DNA from: Phenylobacterium sp. | GTDB taxonomy: Bacteria > Pseudomonadota > Alphaproteobacteria > Caulobacterales > Caulobacteraceae | Direction of reading: 5' to 3' | Assembly (NCBI RefSeq): GCF_022402485.1 | Contig: NZ_JAKRSA010000029.1 | Span: forward strand, 84,945 to 132,783 | DNA: 47,839 bases | Shown here: positions 15,384 through 24,647 of the stretch, piece after piece | Layout: every line of letters starts with the position of its first letter | Numbering within the stretch: the first letter of the stretch is position 1 | Notes under the pieces: model-generated | The model's database searches: none | Told to the model about the DNA's origin: nothing | Seen by the model: the letters and a program-made list of their open reading frames with translations, nothing else | Translations under genes and position numbers: made by a program

Positions 15384-15802
15384 GCCGGCACCCGACCTGC
15401 GTAGCGCGGCAGGGTGTCGTTGATGGACCACCAGTCGGCATGGGAGTCGGCGAAGATGTGCGCACCGAGCTTGGCACCATGGGGTTCGTCCAGGCTGCCA
15501 ACCCGCAGGCGAACAACACCGGGCAGGTTGGTGGTCTGGCTGAACAGGGGCGAGCCGCAACGACCGCAGAATATCCGGGTCTTGCCCGGGGATGACTCGT
15601 AGGACACCAGGGCGTCCGCGCCGGCGGTGAAGCGCAGCTGTGACGCCTGGGCGGGAATACTGGCGGCAAATGCCGAGCCCTGCGCCTTGCGGCACTGACT
15701 GCAATGGCAGAGCTGGATATCAGCCAGGGGCCCTTGCAGGGCGTAGCGGATCTGGCCGCACAGGCATCCGCCGGTAAATTGAGCCTCCGAAGGGTTGTTC
15801 AT
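15380..15802 (-). CDS. GFA family zinc protein
   Basis: A 140-residue protein of the GFA/CENP-V fold (glutathione-dependent formaldehyde-activating enzyme family). Zinc-ligand cysteines are present in the canonical order: CLC near residue 13, CHCSQC near 33, and CGRCG near 80. Members bind two zinc ions; most, probably including this one, have no proven formaldehyde activity. ATG at 15802 starts just before the first beta strand; the frame runs on upstream by 27 codons without a better start. Confidence 0.85.
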   Translation of the reverse strand: MNNPSEAQFTGGCLCGQIRYALQGPLADIQLCHCSQCRKAQGSAFAASIPAQASQLRFTAGADALVSYESSPGKTRIFCGRCGSPLFSQTTNLPGVVRLRVGSLDEPHGAKLGAHIFADSHADWWSINDTLPRYAGRVPA

Positions 15803-15944
15803 GGGTGCACTGGTCCTGGAACTTCGGGGCGGGGCGAAAGGTTGCGCCAAGTTTGCCCCCCGTCCAATCCCTGGTCCAGGCATGTCAGGACCTTAGCCCT
15901 AGGCCTTGCTCGCAAATGGTCCCGGCAGTCGCTAAATAGGGCCG

Positions 15945-17135
15945 ATGACGACCCGCCCTCTGGATCTTTCGAGCGCCCCCGCAGCCGACGCCGCTGTCGA
16001 GGCCGTGCGCGCCGCCGTCGGGCTGCCCGTTGGGACACGGGTGGTGGCAGCCATGTCGGGGGGCGTGGACTCCACCGTCACCGCCGCCCTGCTGGCCAAG
16101 GCAGGCTACGACGTGGTGGGCGTCACCCTGCAGCTCTATGACCATGGTCAGGCCTTGGCCAAGAAGGGTGCCTGCTGTGCTGGCCAGGATATCCATGATG
16201 CCCGGACCGCCGCCGAGGCCATCGGCATCCCGCACTATGTCCTCGATTATGAGAGCCGCTTCCGCCAGGAGGTGATGGAGGACTTCGCCGACGCCTATCT
16301 GCGCGGTGAGACCCCGATCCCCTGCGTGCGCTGCAATCAGACCGTGAAGTTCCGCGACCTGCTGGACGTGGCCCGGGACCTGGGGGCCGAGGCCCTGGCC
16401 ACGGGCCACTATGTTCGCCGCGCCGCTGGGGGCAATCGTCCGCACCTCCAGCGGGCGGTGGATGCGACCCGCGACCAGAGCTACTTCCTGTTCGCTACCA
16501 CGCCAGAGCAGCTGGACTTCCTGCGCTTTCCCTTAGGCGGACTGCCCAAGACCGAGGTCCGTCGGGTGGCCGCTGAGCTTGGCCTGGCCATCGCCGACAA
16601 GCCCGACAGCCAGGATATCTGTTTCGTGCCTGAGGGTCGCTACACCACCGTCATTGACCGGCTGCGGCCTCAGGGTGCCGAGCCTGGGGACATCGTGCAC
16701 ATGGACGGCCGCGTGCTGGGCCGTCATGAGGGCGTGACCCGGTACACCATCGGCCAGCGCCGGGGGTTGAACGTGGCCGTGGGTGATCCGCTGTTTGTGG
16801 TGCGGATCGATGCTGCAGCCCGGCAGGTCATCGTCGGCCCCCGGGAAGCCCTGCTGACGGCGGCCCTGGCGTTGAAGGAGACCAACTGGCTGGGCGAATC
16901 GGCCAGCTTCGCGGCCGCCTGCGACGAGGGCCGAGCCGTGCTTGCTCGCGTGCGATCGACCCGCGAGCCAGTGGCGGGCCGTCTGGCCTGGGTGAGTGAT
17001 CAGGTGGGGGTCATTTTCGATGGGGCCGAGGAAGGCGTGGCCCCGGGCCAGGCCTGCGTGCTCTATGCGCCCGAGGATCCCGACCGGGTTCTGGGCGGAG
17101 GCTTCATTGCGGCCACAGTCGCCGCCCCACTTTGA
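15945..17135 (+). CDS. mnmA: tRNA-specific 2-thiouridylase MnmA
   Basis: MnmA (TrmU) adds sulfur to U34 of tRNA Lys, Glu and Gln, using ATP and a sulfur relay. 396 residues, slightly longer than most because of an N-terminal extension of about 30 residues before the ATP loop. Visible motifs: the PP-loop MSGGVDST, the first catalytic cysteine in PCVRCNQ, the second in [10 protein letters not shown], and IGQRRGL. The C-terminal beta-barrel domain is complete. The start codon at 15945 is the first ATG of the frame. Confidence 0.95.
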   Translation: MTTRPLDLSSAPAADAAVEAVRAAVGLPVGTRVVAAMSGGVDSTVTAALLAKAGYDVVGVTLQLYDHGQALAKKGACCAGQDIHDARTAAEAIGIPHYVLDYESRFRQEVMEDFADAYLRGETPIPCVRCNQTVKFRDLLDVARDLGAEALATGHYVRRAAGGNRPHLQRAVDATRDQSYFLFATTPEQLDFLRFPLGGLPKTEVRRVAAELGLAIADKPDSQDICFVPEGRYTTVIDRLRPQGAEPGDIVHMDGRVLGRHEGVTRYTIGQRRGLNVAVGDPLFVVRIDAAARQVIVGPREALLTAALALKETNWLGESASFAAACDEGRAVLARVRSTREPVAGRLAWVSDQVGVIFDGAEEGVAPGQACVLYAPEDPDRVLGGGFIAATVAAPL

Positions 17136-17266
17136 CGATGATTCTTGCGCCGCCCCCCTGGTCAGCCGCTCAATCCTCTGGCAGGCCTCATTCCCGTCGC
17201 CGGGCCGTCTAATCACGCCGTCCCCTTACCGCCCGGGCCCACGCCCCTTACGGAACCCCGCTGTTC

Positions 17267-18289
17267 ATGGCTTTTGACTCTTCGGCCCCGACGGGGCGCC
17301 TCAGCGCCGCCCACTGGCGCAAGGTTCTTGCGGTCTATCGCGCGCCGCAACTCGCCCGTAGTCTGGGTGAGATCGCACTGACCATCCTGCCCCTGGCCGG
17401 TTTCGCCCTGGCCGCCACCCTTCTGGTCGCCAATGGCATCTGGTTGGGGCTGGTGCTGAGTGTCCCGGCAGCGGCTTTTCTGGTGCGTCTGTTCATGCTG
17501 CAGCACGACTGCGGCCATGGATCGCTGTTTGCCAGCCGTGGGCTCAACGACGCCTTTGGCCGGGTTCTGGGGGTGCTGACCCTGACCCCCTATGGCTACT
17601 GGCAGGCCTCACACGCCAACCATCATGGGACGTCGGGCAACCTCGACCGCCGCGAACTGGGCGCCATCGAACTGATGACCGTCGAGGAGTACCAGTCTCG
17701 GTCCACCGTCGGACGGTTCCTGTACCGGTTCTACCGCCATCCGATGGTGCTGTTTGCCATTGGCCCGGCCTATATGTTCTTCCTGCAGCACCGCCTGCCC
17801 ATTGGCATGATGGCCGACCGCAAGGCCTGGATCAGTGTCATGGGCACGAACCTGGGCATGGCCCTGGTGCTGGCCACGGGCATTCTGGTCTTCGGGGCTG
17901 TGCCGTTCCTGGCGGTCTATGGGGCGACCGTGTTCCTGGCGGCGGCGGCGGGCGTCTGGCTGTTCTATGTCCAGCACCAGTTCGAACAGACCAGCTGGGC
18001 GCGCCAGGAGAGCTGGAACCTGCACGAGGCCGCCCTCAATGGCAGCTCCTTCTATGACCTGCCCCAACCGCTGGCCTGGCTGACGGCCAATATCGGGGTG
18101 CATCATGTGCACCATCTGCACAGCCGCATTCCGTTCTATCGTCTGGGTGATGCCCTGAAAGACTATCCGGAGCTGCGGGGCTACAGCCGGCTGGGCATGC
18201 GTGAGAGTCTCAGCTGCGCACGGCTGACCCTTTGGGATGAGGCCGCCGGCCGCATGATCGGCTTCAGGGAGCTACGTCAGCCGGCCTGA
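17267..18289 (+). CDS. Membrane fatty acid desaturase
   Basis: Acyl-lipid or acyl-CoA desaturase of the membrane di-iron family, 340 residues. The three histidine boxes that bind iron are intact: HDCGH at 80-84, HANHH at 116-120 and HHVHH at 279-283. Four hydrophobic membrane segments lie in two pairs (about 42-80 and 190-235). It introduces a double bond in fatty acyl chains; position and carrier cannot be read. The third box followed by LHSRIP is typical of delta-12-like/omega-3-like bacterial desaturases. Confidence 0.88.
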   Translation: MAFDSSAPTGRLSAAHWRKVLAVYRAPQLARSLGEIALTILPLAGFALAATLLVANGIWLGLVLSVPAAAFLVRLFMLQHDCGHGSLFASRGLNDAFGRVLGVLTLTPYGYWQASHANHHGTSGNLDRRELGAIELMTVEEYQSRSTVGRFLYRFYRHPMVLFAIGPAYMFFLQHRLPIGMMADRKAWISVMGTNLGMALVLATGILVFGAVPFLAVYGATVFLAAAAGVWLFYVQHQFEQTSWARQESWNLHEAALNGSSFYDLPQPLAWLTANIGVHHVHHLHSRIPFYRLGDALKDYPELRGYSRLGMRESLSCARLTLWDEAAGRMIGFRELRQPA

Positions 18290-18337
18290 GGCGGCGAAGG
18301 GCTGGAGGGGACAGAGCTGGGGGCGTATCGTGACGCC

Positions 18338-19525
18338 ATGAGCCAGTCTGATCCCATCGTTATCGCCGCCTTCGCCCGCACCCCCATGGGGAGCTTCCAG
18401 GGGACGCTGTCACCCTTGAAGGCCACCGAGCTCGGTGCGGTCGCCGTTCGGGCCGCCGTCGAGCGGGCCGGTGTCTCTGCTGAAAGGGTCGAACAGATCT
18501 TCATGGGCTGTGTCCTGCCCGCAGGCCTTGGTCAGGCGCCAGCGCGGCAGGCGGCGCTTGGGGCTGGCCTGTCAAAATCGGTTCAGGCGACCACCGTCAA
18601 CAAGATGTGCGGGTCGGGCATGCAGGCGGCCATCATGGCCCATGACGCTCTGGCCGCAGGCTCAGCCGACATCATTGTTGCCGGCGGCATGGAGAGCATG
18701 TCCGGTGCCCCCTATCTGCTGGCCAAGCACAGGTCCGGGGCGCGGATCGGCCATGACACCGCCTTTGACCACATGTACCTCGACGGGCTGGAGGACGCCT
18801 ATGAGCCCGGGCGGCTGATGGGGTCCTTCGCCGAGGATACCGCGCGCGCCTATCAGTTCACCCGTGAGGCCATGGATGAGTTTGCCATCCAGAGCCTGGC
18901 CCGCGCTCGAAGGGCCACCGAGACCGGTGCATTCCAGGGCGAGATTGTTCCCGTTCAGGTCACCACCCGAAAGGGCGTCGAGACCATCGCCACTGACGAA
19001 CAGCCCCTGAAGGCTGATCCCGCCAAGATCCCCACCTTGAAGCCCGCCTTTGCCAGGGACGGCGCGATCACCGCGGCCAATGCCAGTTCCATAAGCGATG
19101 GGGCCGCGGCCCTGGTCATGACGCGGGCATCCGTCGCCGAACGGCTCGGCCTGCCGGTGGTTGCAAAGCTTGTGGCCCATGCCGCCCACGCCCATGAGCC
19201 AGGCCAGTTCACCACGGCCCCGGTCCCAGCCATGCGCAAGGCCCTGGCCAGGGCTGGTTGGACTGTGGAGGATGTCGATCTGTTCGAGGTCAATGAGGCC
19301 TTCGCCGTGGTGGCCATGATCGCCGAGCGCGAATTGGCCATCCCGCGAGAGCAGCTGAATGTGAATGGCGGTGCCTGCGCGCTTGGCCATCCGATCGGCG
19401 CCTCGGGGGCGCGGATCCTGGCCACCTTGCTCGCGGCCCTGAAGGCCCGCGGTGGCCGTCGCGGCCTCGCCAGCCTTTGCATCGGCGGCGGCGAGGCCAC
19501 GGCTGTGGCGGTGGAGCTGGTCTGA
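18338..19525 (+). CDS. Acetyl-CoA C-acetyltransferase (thiolase)
   Basis: Type II thiolase of 395 residues that condenses two acetyl-CoA (or cleaves acetoacetyl-CoA), cytosolic. All catalytic residues are visible: nucleophile Cys91 in NKMCGSG, NEAF near residue 325, His351 in GHPIGASG, and Cys381 in LCIGGG. Length is standard for a biosynthetic thiolase. It is not beside phaB or phaC, so a specific role in polyhydroxybutyrate synthesis versus ketone or amino acid catabolism cannot be chosen. A hairpin repeat follows directly and separates it from the convergent fumC. Confidence 0.93.
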   Translation: MSQSDPIVIAAFARTPMGSFQGTLSPLKATELGAVAVRAAVERAGVSAERVEQIFMGCVLPAGLGQAPARQAALGAGLSKSVQATTVNKMCGSGMQAAIMAHDALAAGSADIIVAGGMESMSGAPYLLAKHRSGARIGHDTAFDHMYLDGLEDAYEPGRLMGSFAEDTARAYQFTREAMDEFAIQSLARARRATETGAFQGEIVPVQVTTRKGVETIATDEQPLKADPAKIPTLKPAFARDGAITAANASSISDGAAALVMTRASVAERLGLPVVAKLVAHAAHAHEPGQFTTAPVPAMRKALARAGWTVEDVDLFEVNEAFAVVAMIAERELAIPREQLNVNGGACALGHPIGASGARILATLLAALKARGGRRGLASLCIGGGEATAVAVELV

Positions 19526-19526
19526 A

Positions 19527-19570
19527 GCGCGTTCCGATAAGTGGGAACCGGTTATCGGATCAAAACGCGC
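19527..19570. repeat. Alphaproteobacterial palindromic intergenic repeat
   Basis: Nested inverted repeats: outer arms GCGCGTT (19527-19533) and AACGCGC (19564-19570); inner arms CCGATAA (19534-19540) and TTATCGG (19552-19558), with the loop GTGGGAACCGG. This matches a dispersed intergenic hairpin repeat that I recall from Caulobacterales and Rhizobiales genomes (forms like CCGAAAAGTG...CGGTTTTCGG). It sits between convergent thiolase and fumC and may act as a bidirectional terminator or mRNA stabiliser. Confidence 0.75.
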
Positions 19571-19593
19571 GCCCACTCAATGCGTTAGCGGCC

Positions 19594-20985
19594 TCAGCCC
19601 GGGGAGATCATCTTCTCCGGGCGCACGACCTCATCGAACTCTTCATTGGTGACATAGCCGCCGCCCACGGCCTCCTCGCGCAAGGTGGTGCCGTTCTTGT
19701 GGGCGGTCTTGGCGATCTTGGCGGCGTTGTCGTAGCCGATCTTCGGCGCCAGGGCTGTGACCAGCATCAGGGAGCGCTCAAGGGCAGCCTTGATGTTGTC
19801 CTCGCGGGCTTCGATGCCCACCACGCAGTTGTCGGTGAAGGAGATGGCCGCGTCGGAGAGCAGCTTGCACGATTGCAGGAAGTTGTAGGCCATGACGGGG
19901 TTGAACACATTCAGCTCGAAGTGGCCCGAGGCGCCGGCGAAGGTCATGGTGGTCTGATTGCCGAACACCTGGGCGCAGACCATGGTCAGGGCCTCGCACT
20001 GGGTGGGATTGACCTTGCCCGGCATGATCGAGGAGCCAGGCTCGTTCTCCGGCAGGGACAGCTCCCCAAGGCCCGAGCGGGGGCCAGAGCCCAGGAACCG
20101 GATGTCATTGGCGATCTTGAACAGGGAGCCGGCGACGGTGTTGATCGCCCCGTGGCTGTAGACCATGGCGTCATGGGCGGCGAGGGCCTCGAACTTGTTC
20201 GGGGCGGTGATGAAGGGCAGGCCGGTAATGGCGGCGATCTTCTCAGCCACCTTTTCGGCAAAGCCCACCGGGGCGTTCAAACCGGTTCCCACGGCCGTGC
20301 CGCCCTGGGCCAGTTCGTAAAGGCCGGGCAGGCTTTCCTTCAGCCGGCGGACGCCGCTCGCGACCTGATGGGCATAGCCTGAGAACTCCTGGCCCAGCGT
20401 CAGGGGGGTGGCGTCCTGGGTGTGCGTGCGGCCGATCTTGATGATGTGGTCAAAGGCCTCGGTCTTGGCCTTCAGCGCCCCGTGCAAATGCTCCAGGGCC
20501 GGCATCAGCTCCCGGGCCACCTGTTCGGCGCAGGCGATGTGCATGGCCGTGGGATAGGTGTCGTTGGACGACTGGCTCATGTTCACATGGTCATTGGGAT
20601 GGACCGGCGACTTGGAGCCCATCACCCCACCCAGCATCTCGATGGCGCGGTTCGAGATCACCTCATTGGCGTTCATATTGGACTGGGTGCCCGACCCAGT
20701 CTGCCAGACCACCAGCGGGAAGTGATCGTCCAGCTTGCCGTCGATGACCTCCTGGGCGGCCTCAACGATGGCGGCACCGATCTTCGGGTCCAGACGGCCA
20801 AGCTCCATATTGGCTTCGGCGGCCGCCCGCTTCACCACGCCCAAGGCGCGGATCATGGGCTGGGGCTGCTTTTCCCAGCCGATCTTGAAGTTACCGATGC
20901 TGCGCTGGGACTGGGCGCCCCAATAGCGGTCGGTCGCCACCTCGATGGGGCCGAAAGTGTCGGATTCGGTGCGGGTCGCGGTCAT
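19594..20985 (-). CDS. fumC: Class II fumarate hydratase FumC
   Basis: Fumarase C, iron-independent, tetrameric, catalysing fumarate + water to L-malate in the TCA cycle. 463 residues, the standard length. Conserved parts: [13 protein letters not shown], the [12 protein letters not shown] segment, [13 protein letters not shown] and the superfamily signature [11 protein letters not shown]. The start at 20985 begins the typical [14 protein letters not shown]-terminus. Closely related aspartase/fumarase members differ in the active-site loop; the overall match is to FumC. Confidence 0.95.
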   Translation of the reverse strand: MTATRTESDTFGPIEVATDRYWGAQSQRSIGNFKIGWEKQPQPMIRALGVVKRAAAEANMELGRLDPKIGAAIVEAAQEVIDGKLDDHFPLVVWQTGSGTQSNMNANEVISNRAIEMLGGVMGSKSPVHPNDHVNMSQSSNDTYPTAMHIACAEQVARELMPALEHLHGALKAKTEAFDHIIKIGRTHTQDATPLTLGQEFSGYAHQVASGVRRLKESLPGLYELAQGGTAVGTGLNAPVGFAEKVAEKIAAITGLPFITAPNKFEALAAHDAMVYSHGAINTVAGSLFKIANDIRFLGSGPRSGLGELSLPENEPGSSIMPGKVNPTQCEALTMVCAQVFGNQTTMTFAGASGHFELNVFNPVMAYNFLQSCKLLSDAAISFTDNCVVGIEAREDNIKAALERSLMLVTALAPKIGYDNAAKIAKTAHKNGTTLREEAVGGGYVTNEEFDEVVRPEKMISPG

Positions 20986-21067
20986 CGGGATGCCTCCAGC
21001 CAGAACTGTGGCGTCGGTTTAGCGAGGCCGGGCGAGACTGCAAAGCGTCTGCAGGCTAGAGAGAGCC

Positions 21068-21478
21068 ATGAACGACGGCTGGACCCACCACGGTAAGGTG
21101 CGCGCCCGGGAGGGCGAGGGCGATCTCGAGGTCGTCGTCGATGGCCTGACCACCCAGGCCAAGTACTACAAACCTCTGATTTATGAGTTCTTCCGCAAGG
21201 CCTGGCGGGGCGGGCGCCCGGCCTGGGGGGATTACGCCGTGGAAATCGCCATGGAGTATGTGGGCGATCCCCCATGGCTTGACCTGGATAATCTGGCCAA
21301 GGCCATTCTCGACGCCATCAAGGGCTATGCCTTTCACGACGACGCTCAGGTGGCGCGCCTCCTGGTCGAGCGTCGGGCGGGGGAGCGGGAGCGGATTATC
21401 GTGCGGGTGCGCAGGATGTCCGACGGCGGCGTCCAGCCCGGGGCCGGTCTCTCAGGCGGTCCGGACCGGCCGCTCTAG
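21068..21478 (+). CDS. RusA-family Holliday junction resolvase
   Basis: A 136-residue protein with the RusA fold signature. The metal-binding acids align with those of E. coli RusA (D70, D72, D91): here Asp72 and Asp74 in LDLDN and Asp91/Asp92 in FHDDAQV, with the intervening helix NLAKAILDAIKG containing the conserved Lys. RusA cleaves four-way DNA junctions at specific dinucleotides. Many copies are prophage genes, but no phage gene surrounds this one. Its 3' end overlaps the convergent membrane protein gene by 27 bases, so the last residues are shared coding DNA on both strands. Confidence 0.82.
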   Translation: MNDGWTHHGKVRAREGEGDLEVVVDGLTTQAKYYKPLIYEFFRKAWRGGRPAWGDYAVEIAMEYVGDPPWLDLDNLAKAILDAIKGYAFHDDAQVARLLVERRAGERERIIVRVRRMSDGGVQPGAGLSGGPDRPL

Positions 21479-21868
21479 GGCGAGGACCGCAAGGACTCCA
21501 TAGGCCACCACCACAAAGGCACCGTAACGGCCAAGGCTTTCAGGTGGCAGATCGGGCATCACGGTCTTGAACAAGGCCAGGACCAGGATCGAGCCCAAAA
21601 GGCCCGGGGCGCTAAAGGCCAGGGCGGCTTTGGCCCGTCGGCGGTGCGACAGTCGCCGCAACCGCGTGGTCAGGTGGAAGAAGAAGGCAATGGCACTGGT
21701 GACCAGGGCGGCATTGAGGACATAGAACCAAAAGGCCTGTTCGATCAGCCCGCCGGCAAAGGCGGCGTAGAACAGGGTGGCGGCGATCCAGACCACAGAC
21801 CCTGTGACGGCGAACCAGAAACTGTCTTCTTTCGACACGGCTCCCACCTCCATACCCAATCTGAGCAT
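21452..21868 (-). CDS. Small four-helix membrane protein
   Basis: A 138-residue (or 133, from a second ATG at 21853) inner-membrane protein of unknown function. Four hydrophobic segments are visible, at about residues 17-40, 44-66, 83-103 and 113-131, with a basic cytoplasmic loop (RLRRLSHRRRAK) between the second and third. I do not recognise the family with confidence. The 3' end overlaps rusA by 27 bases in convergent orientation. Confidence 0.7.
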   Translation of the reverse strand: MLRLGMEVGAVSKEDSFWFAVTGSVVWIAATLFYAAFAGGLIEQAFWFYVLNAALVTSAIAFFFHLTTRLRRLSHRRRAKAALAFSAPGLLGSILVLALFKTVMPDLPPESLGRYGAFVVVAYGVLAVLALERPVRTA

Positions 21869-21993
21869 GTTCCTGCGACAGTCGTGCCAAGGTCAAGCGG
21901 TGCCCAGGTGAGCAAGGCTAAGTCGACCACGAAAAAGCGGCCGCGCTCGGAAGCGCGGCCGCCATCTCGCCGACCGGTCCTGGGGGAGGGGGC

Positions 21994-22284
21994 TCAGCGA
22001 TACTGTTGCAGGCGGGTGGTCCGAAGACCGGCAAGACCATGCCGCTCGATCGACTTCTGCCAGGCGAGGAATTCCTCAGACGTCAGGCCATAGCGGGCCA
22101 GGGCGTCCTCCAGGCTGAGCAGGCCACCGCGCACGGCGGCCACGACCTCGGCCTTGCGGCGGATCACCCAGCGACCCGTGTCAGCCGGCGGAAGGTCGGC
22201 CAGCGTCAGCGGCGCGCCGGTGGGCCCAATCACGTAGGGTTCGCCGCGGCTGTTGGTTCGGGTCTGCTGTTGTTGTTGCAACAT
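21994..22284 (-). CDS. sciP: CtrA inhibitor SciP
   Basis: SciP (DUF1153), a small DNA-binding protein that blocks CtrA-activated promoters in the late cell cycle in Caulobacter. 96 residues. The near-invariant core GEPYVIGPTGAPLTLADLP, then TGRWVIRRKAEVVAAV, and the helix-turn-helix with LLSLEDALARYGLTSEEF and WQ, ending LRTTRLQQYR, are all present. The N-terminus carries a run of five Gln after the first Leu. As in Caulobacter, it lies immediately downstream of flgE on the same strand. The upstream 177 bases contain a CtrA-type box and direct repeats, so it probably has its own promoter. Confidence 0.95.
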   Translation of the reverse strand: MLQQQQQTRTNSRGEPYVIGPTGAPLTLADLPPADTGRWVIRRKAEVVAAVRGGLLSLEDALARYGLTSEEFLAWQKSIERHGLAGLRTTRLQQYR

Positions 22285-22356
22285 GGCTTTACGCCTTTCA
22301 CACCATCATCGTTGAGGCAGACCATAGCCGGGTCGCCATAACAGCTGATGAATCCC

Positions 22357-22376
22357 GATAGTAAAAATGATAGTAA
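22357..22376. repeat. Direct repeat in sciP promoter region
   Basis: GATAGTAA occurs at 22357-22364 and 22369-22376, a 12-base period, in the A/T-rich gap before sciP (73 to 92 bases upstream of its start). It could be a protein-binding pair or promoter sequence. A GAATC CcrM methylation site lies just before it (22350-22354). Confidence 0.4.
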
Positions 22377-22428
22377 CCAATTCGCCCCCCGTGTACTGAA
22401 ATGATACAGTTGTAGATTTCAGAAGGAA

Positions 22429-22443
22429 TTAACCTTCACTAAA
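22429..22443 (-). promoter_or_regulatory. Candidate CtrA box for sciP
   Basis: On the minus strand this reads TTTA-GTGAAGG-TTAA, one mismatch from the CtrA consensus TTAA-N7-TTAA. It lies about 145-160 bases upstream of the sciP start codon and just past the flgE stop. sciP is CtrA-activated in Caulobacter, giving a feedback loop. The distance is long, so the assignment is moderate. Confidence 0.5.
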
Positions 22444-22461
22444 TCTCAATTACGCCTCAAG

Positions 22462-23847
22462 TTATCGACGCATATTGATAAGTTCATCCAACATCTGGTC
22501 GGCGGTTGTAATGATGCGGGAGGAGGCAGAGTAAGCTTTCTGGGTGGTGATCAGGCCCGTAAACTCAGCCGACATGTCCACTGTGGAGTTTTCAAGGGTC
22601 GAGGGCGAAATGGCGCCGGCCCCACCCTGGCCCGGGAGCTTGATCACGAACTCACCGCTGGAGATCGTGCCGCGGTAGGCATTGCCGCTCACCGCCTGTA
22701 GTCCGTCGGGGTTGGTGAAGGTGGCGACCCCAATCTGGGCAATCTTTCGCACCTGGCTGTTGTCGAAGATGGCCGAGACAATTCCGGCTTCATCCACTTC
22801 CACACCGACCACCGTGCCCACGGTGGCACCGTCAGGGTTCACCAGGCGCACCGTCGAGGCGTTGGCGTACTGAGTCACCTTGCTGAGATCAAAGGTGATG
22901 TTCTGGGCCCCGACGCCGAGGTCATTGTTCCAACGGGGGGTGCCGGTCGCGCCTGAGGCCGCAAGGCTAATGGTCGGCGCTGCGCCAGCGGCACCGAACA
23001 GGGTGGTGTTTGCCAGATCGATGGTGCCGTCCTGGTTGAACATCACCAGGCCTTCGGCAATCTGGCCAGACGGGCCGCCGGTCACGTCATCGGCTGGAAT
23101 GGCGAAGATTTCAGCGTGCCACTCATTGGGGTTGGCGTCGCTGCGCAGGAAGCTCAAGGACACCTTGTGGGTGCCGCCCATGGAGTCGACGACATTCATC
23201 TCAATGCTGAAGTCCGGCTGGGTTCCGGTCAGCGGATCGGCGTTTTCCTCCCAGTCAGCCATGGACCGGGTGGCGGCGTTATAGGTGCCCTCGGCGGCTG
23301 AAATGGTCTGGCGCTTATCGAGATTGGCGTTCAGCACGACATTGGCGGTGGCCTGCACCGCAGAGCCGAGGTTCTTGACGTTGATCGAATTCAGCTCGTT
23401 CAGGTCCGAGGGATTGTAGTTGATGGTCCCGTCGGCGGCGATCGGCCAGCCCTGGAGGAAGAAGCCGGCGTCATTGCGCAGAAAGCCGTCGGCGTCGACG
23501 CTGAACGACCCCGCCCGGGTGAAGACGCGCTTGTCGGCGTCGGTCAGGCCCGCGCCCTTTTCGGAAACGATAAAGAAGCCATCCCCGGCGATGGCCAGGT
23601 CGGTAGATGAGTTCGCGCTTTGGATCAGTCCCTGCTGGCTGATGTACTGCCGGGTCAGGCCCTGGACGCCGCCAGCGCTGTATCGGCCGGTGACGGCCTG
23701 TGAGGTGACGATATTGGCGAAGTTCACCTGATTGCGCTTGTAAGCGACGGTGTTGATGTTGGCGATGTTGTCTGAGATCGCCGCAAGGGCCGAGGAATTG
23801 GCGGTCAATCCCGAGACGCCGGCGAGCATAGCGCTGTTGATGCTCAT
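22462..23847 (-). CDS. flgE: Flagellar hook protein FlgE
   Basis: FlgE, the subunit of the flagellar hook, exported by the FlhB/FliQ/FliR machinery and assembled outside the cell. 461 residues. The N-terminal rod/hook signature (ALAAISDNIANINTVAYKR) and C-terminal helix (AEFTGLITTQKAYSASSRIITTADQMLDELINM) form the coiled-coil core; the variable middle forms the D1/D2 domains. Shorter than my recollection of the C. crescentus hook protein (about 590 residues), so the outer domain is reduced. It is in line with flgD and fliK and followed by sciP. Confidence 0.95.
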   Translation of the reverse strand: MSINSAMLAGVSGLTANSSALAAISDNIANINTVAYKRNQVNFANIVTSQAVTGRYSAGGVQGLTRQYISQQGLIQSANSSTDLAIAGDGFFIVSEKGAGLTDADKRVFTRAGSFSVDADGFLRNDAGFFLQGWPIAADGTINYNPSDLNELNSINVKNLGSAVQATANVVLNANLDKRQTISAAEGTYNAATRSMADWEENADPLTGTQPDFSIEMNVVDSMGGTHKVSLSFLRSDANPNEWHAEIFAIPADDVTGGPSGQIAEGLVMFNQDGTIDLANTTLFGAAGAAPTISLAASGATGTPRWNNDLGVGAQNITFDLSKVTQYANASTVRLVNPDGATVGTVVGVEVDEAGIVSAIFDNSQVRKIAQIGVATFTNPDGLQAVSGNAYRGTISSGEFVIKLPGQGGAGAISPSTLENSTVDMSAEFTGLITTQKAYSASSRIITTADQMLDELINMRR

Positions 23848-23906
23848 GAGGGTGTTTGCCTTCTGTGTTGACTCGTTGGGGGCTGGTGCGTCCGTTCAGG
23901 ACGCGG

Positions 23907-24638
23907 TCAGGCCCCCTGCGGCGGCGTTTCGTCGTCGCTGTTGTTGTTACTGGGAGCCCCGCTGGTGACAGGGGGCGTGGAGGCCAGGCCTACATTGCTG
24001 ATCGTGTTCCAGAGGGCGCGGCTGCCCCCGATGGTCACGTAGGTCTGGCCATCAACTTGCTCGACGGCCCGGGCGAGGCCCTCGATGAAGGTGGTGTGAC
24101 CCACCTTGGCGCCTGCGGAGTCGGTGGCGGTGATGCGCAGGCTGTAGACCCCGCCGTCGGGCAGCTGGTTGCCCAGGACATTCCTGCCGTTCCAGCCGAA
24201 GTCGTGCTCGCCGCCCTTCAGGTTCTGCAAGGCCTGGACGTGAACGATGGTGCCCCTTTCGTCGAGCACCTCGACCTTCACGTCTTGGGCTTCACGGTCG
24301 AGGCGGAAGACCCAGTCGGCGGCCTTGTCGGTGAGAGTCGCCTTGTCGGAGACGGCGCGTACGTCCTTGCCGATCAGGCTGACAGCGTCGGCGACGCCAT
24401 TGCCGGAGGTTCCGACCAGCTGTTTCAGCAGGTCATTGGTCAGCAACTGCTGCTCGACCCCCGTCATCTGGACGATCTGCTGGGTGAAGTCGCCAGAATC
24501 CATGGGTGACAGGGGGTCCTGGTTCTTCATCTGCGTCGTCAGCAGGACCAGGAAGGTGTCGAAGCTTTCGGCCAGCCGCTGTCCGCCCACACTGCTCGCG
24601 GGGCTGGTCTGGCTTGGGTTGATGGCGGTGGTAACCAT
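23907..24638 (-). CDS. flgD: Hook-cap scaffold protein FlgD
   Basis: FlgD caps the growing hook and guides FlgE assembly; it is discarded when the hook is complete. 243 residues. The N-terminal motif with FLVLLTTQMKNQDPLSPMD and FTQQIVQMTGVEQQL is diagnostic, followed by an FlgD Ig-like/Tudor region (FGWNGRNVLGNQLPDGGVYSLRI). It begins nine bases after fliK and is 59 bases before flgE. The C-terminal 25 residues are low-complexity (SNNNSDDETPPQG). Confidence 0.95.
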   Translation of the reverse strand: MVTTAINPSQTSPASSVGGQRLAESFDTFLVLLTTQMKNQDPLSPMDSGDFTQQIVQMTGVEQQLLTNDLLKQLVGTSGNGVADAVSLIGKDVRAVSDKATLTDKAADWVFRLDREAQDVKVEVLDERGTIVHVQALQNLKGGEHDFGWNGRNVLGNQLPDGGVYSLRITATDSAGAKVGHTTFIEGLARAVEQVDGQTYVTIGGSRALWNTISNVGLASTPPVTSGAPSNNNSDDETPPQGA

Positions 24639-24647
24639 GCGAGTTCC

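Noticed and set aside
21068..21478. Prophage remnant around rusA
   Set aside because: Neighbours are fumC, a small membrane protein and sciP; there is no integrase, capsid, terminase or other phage gene.
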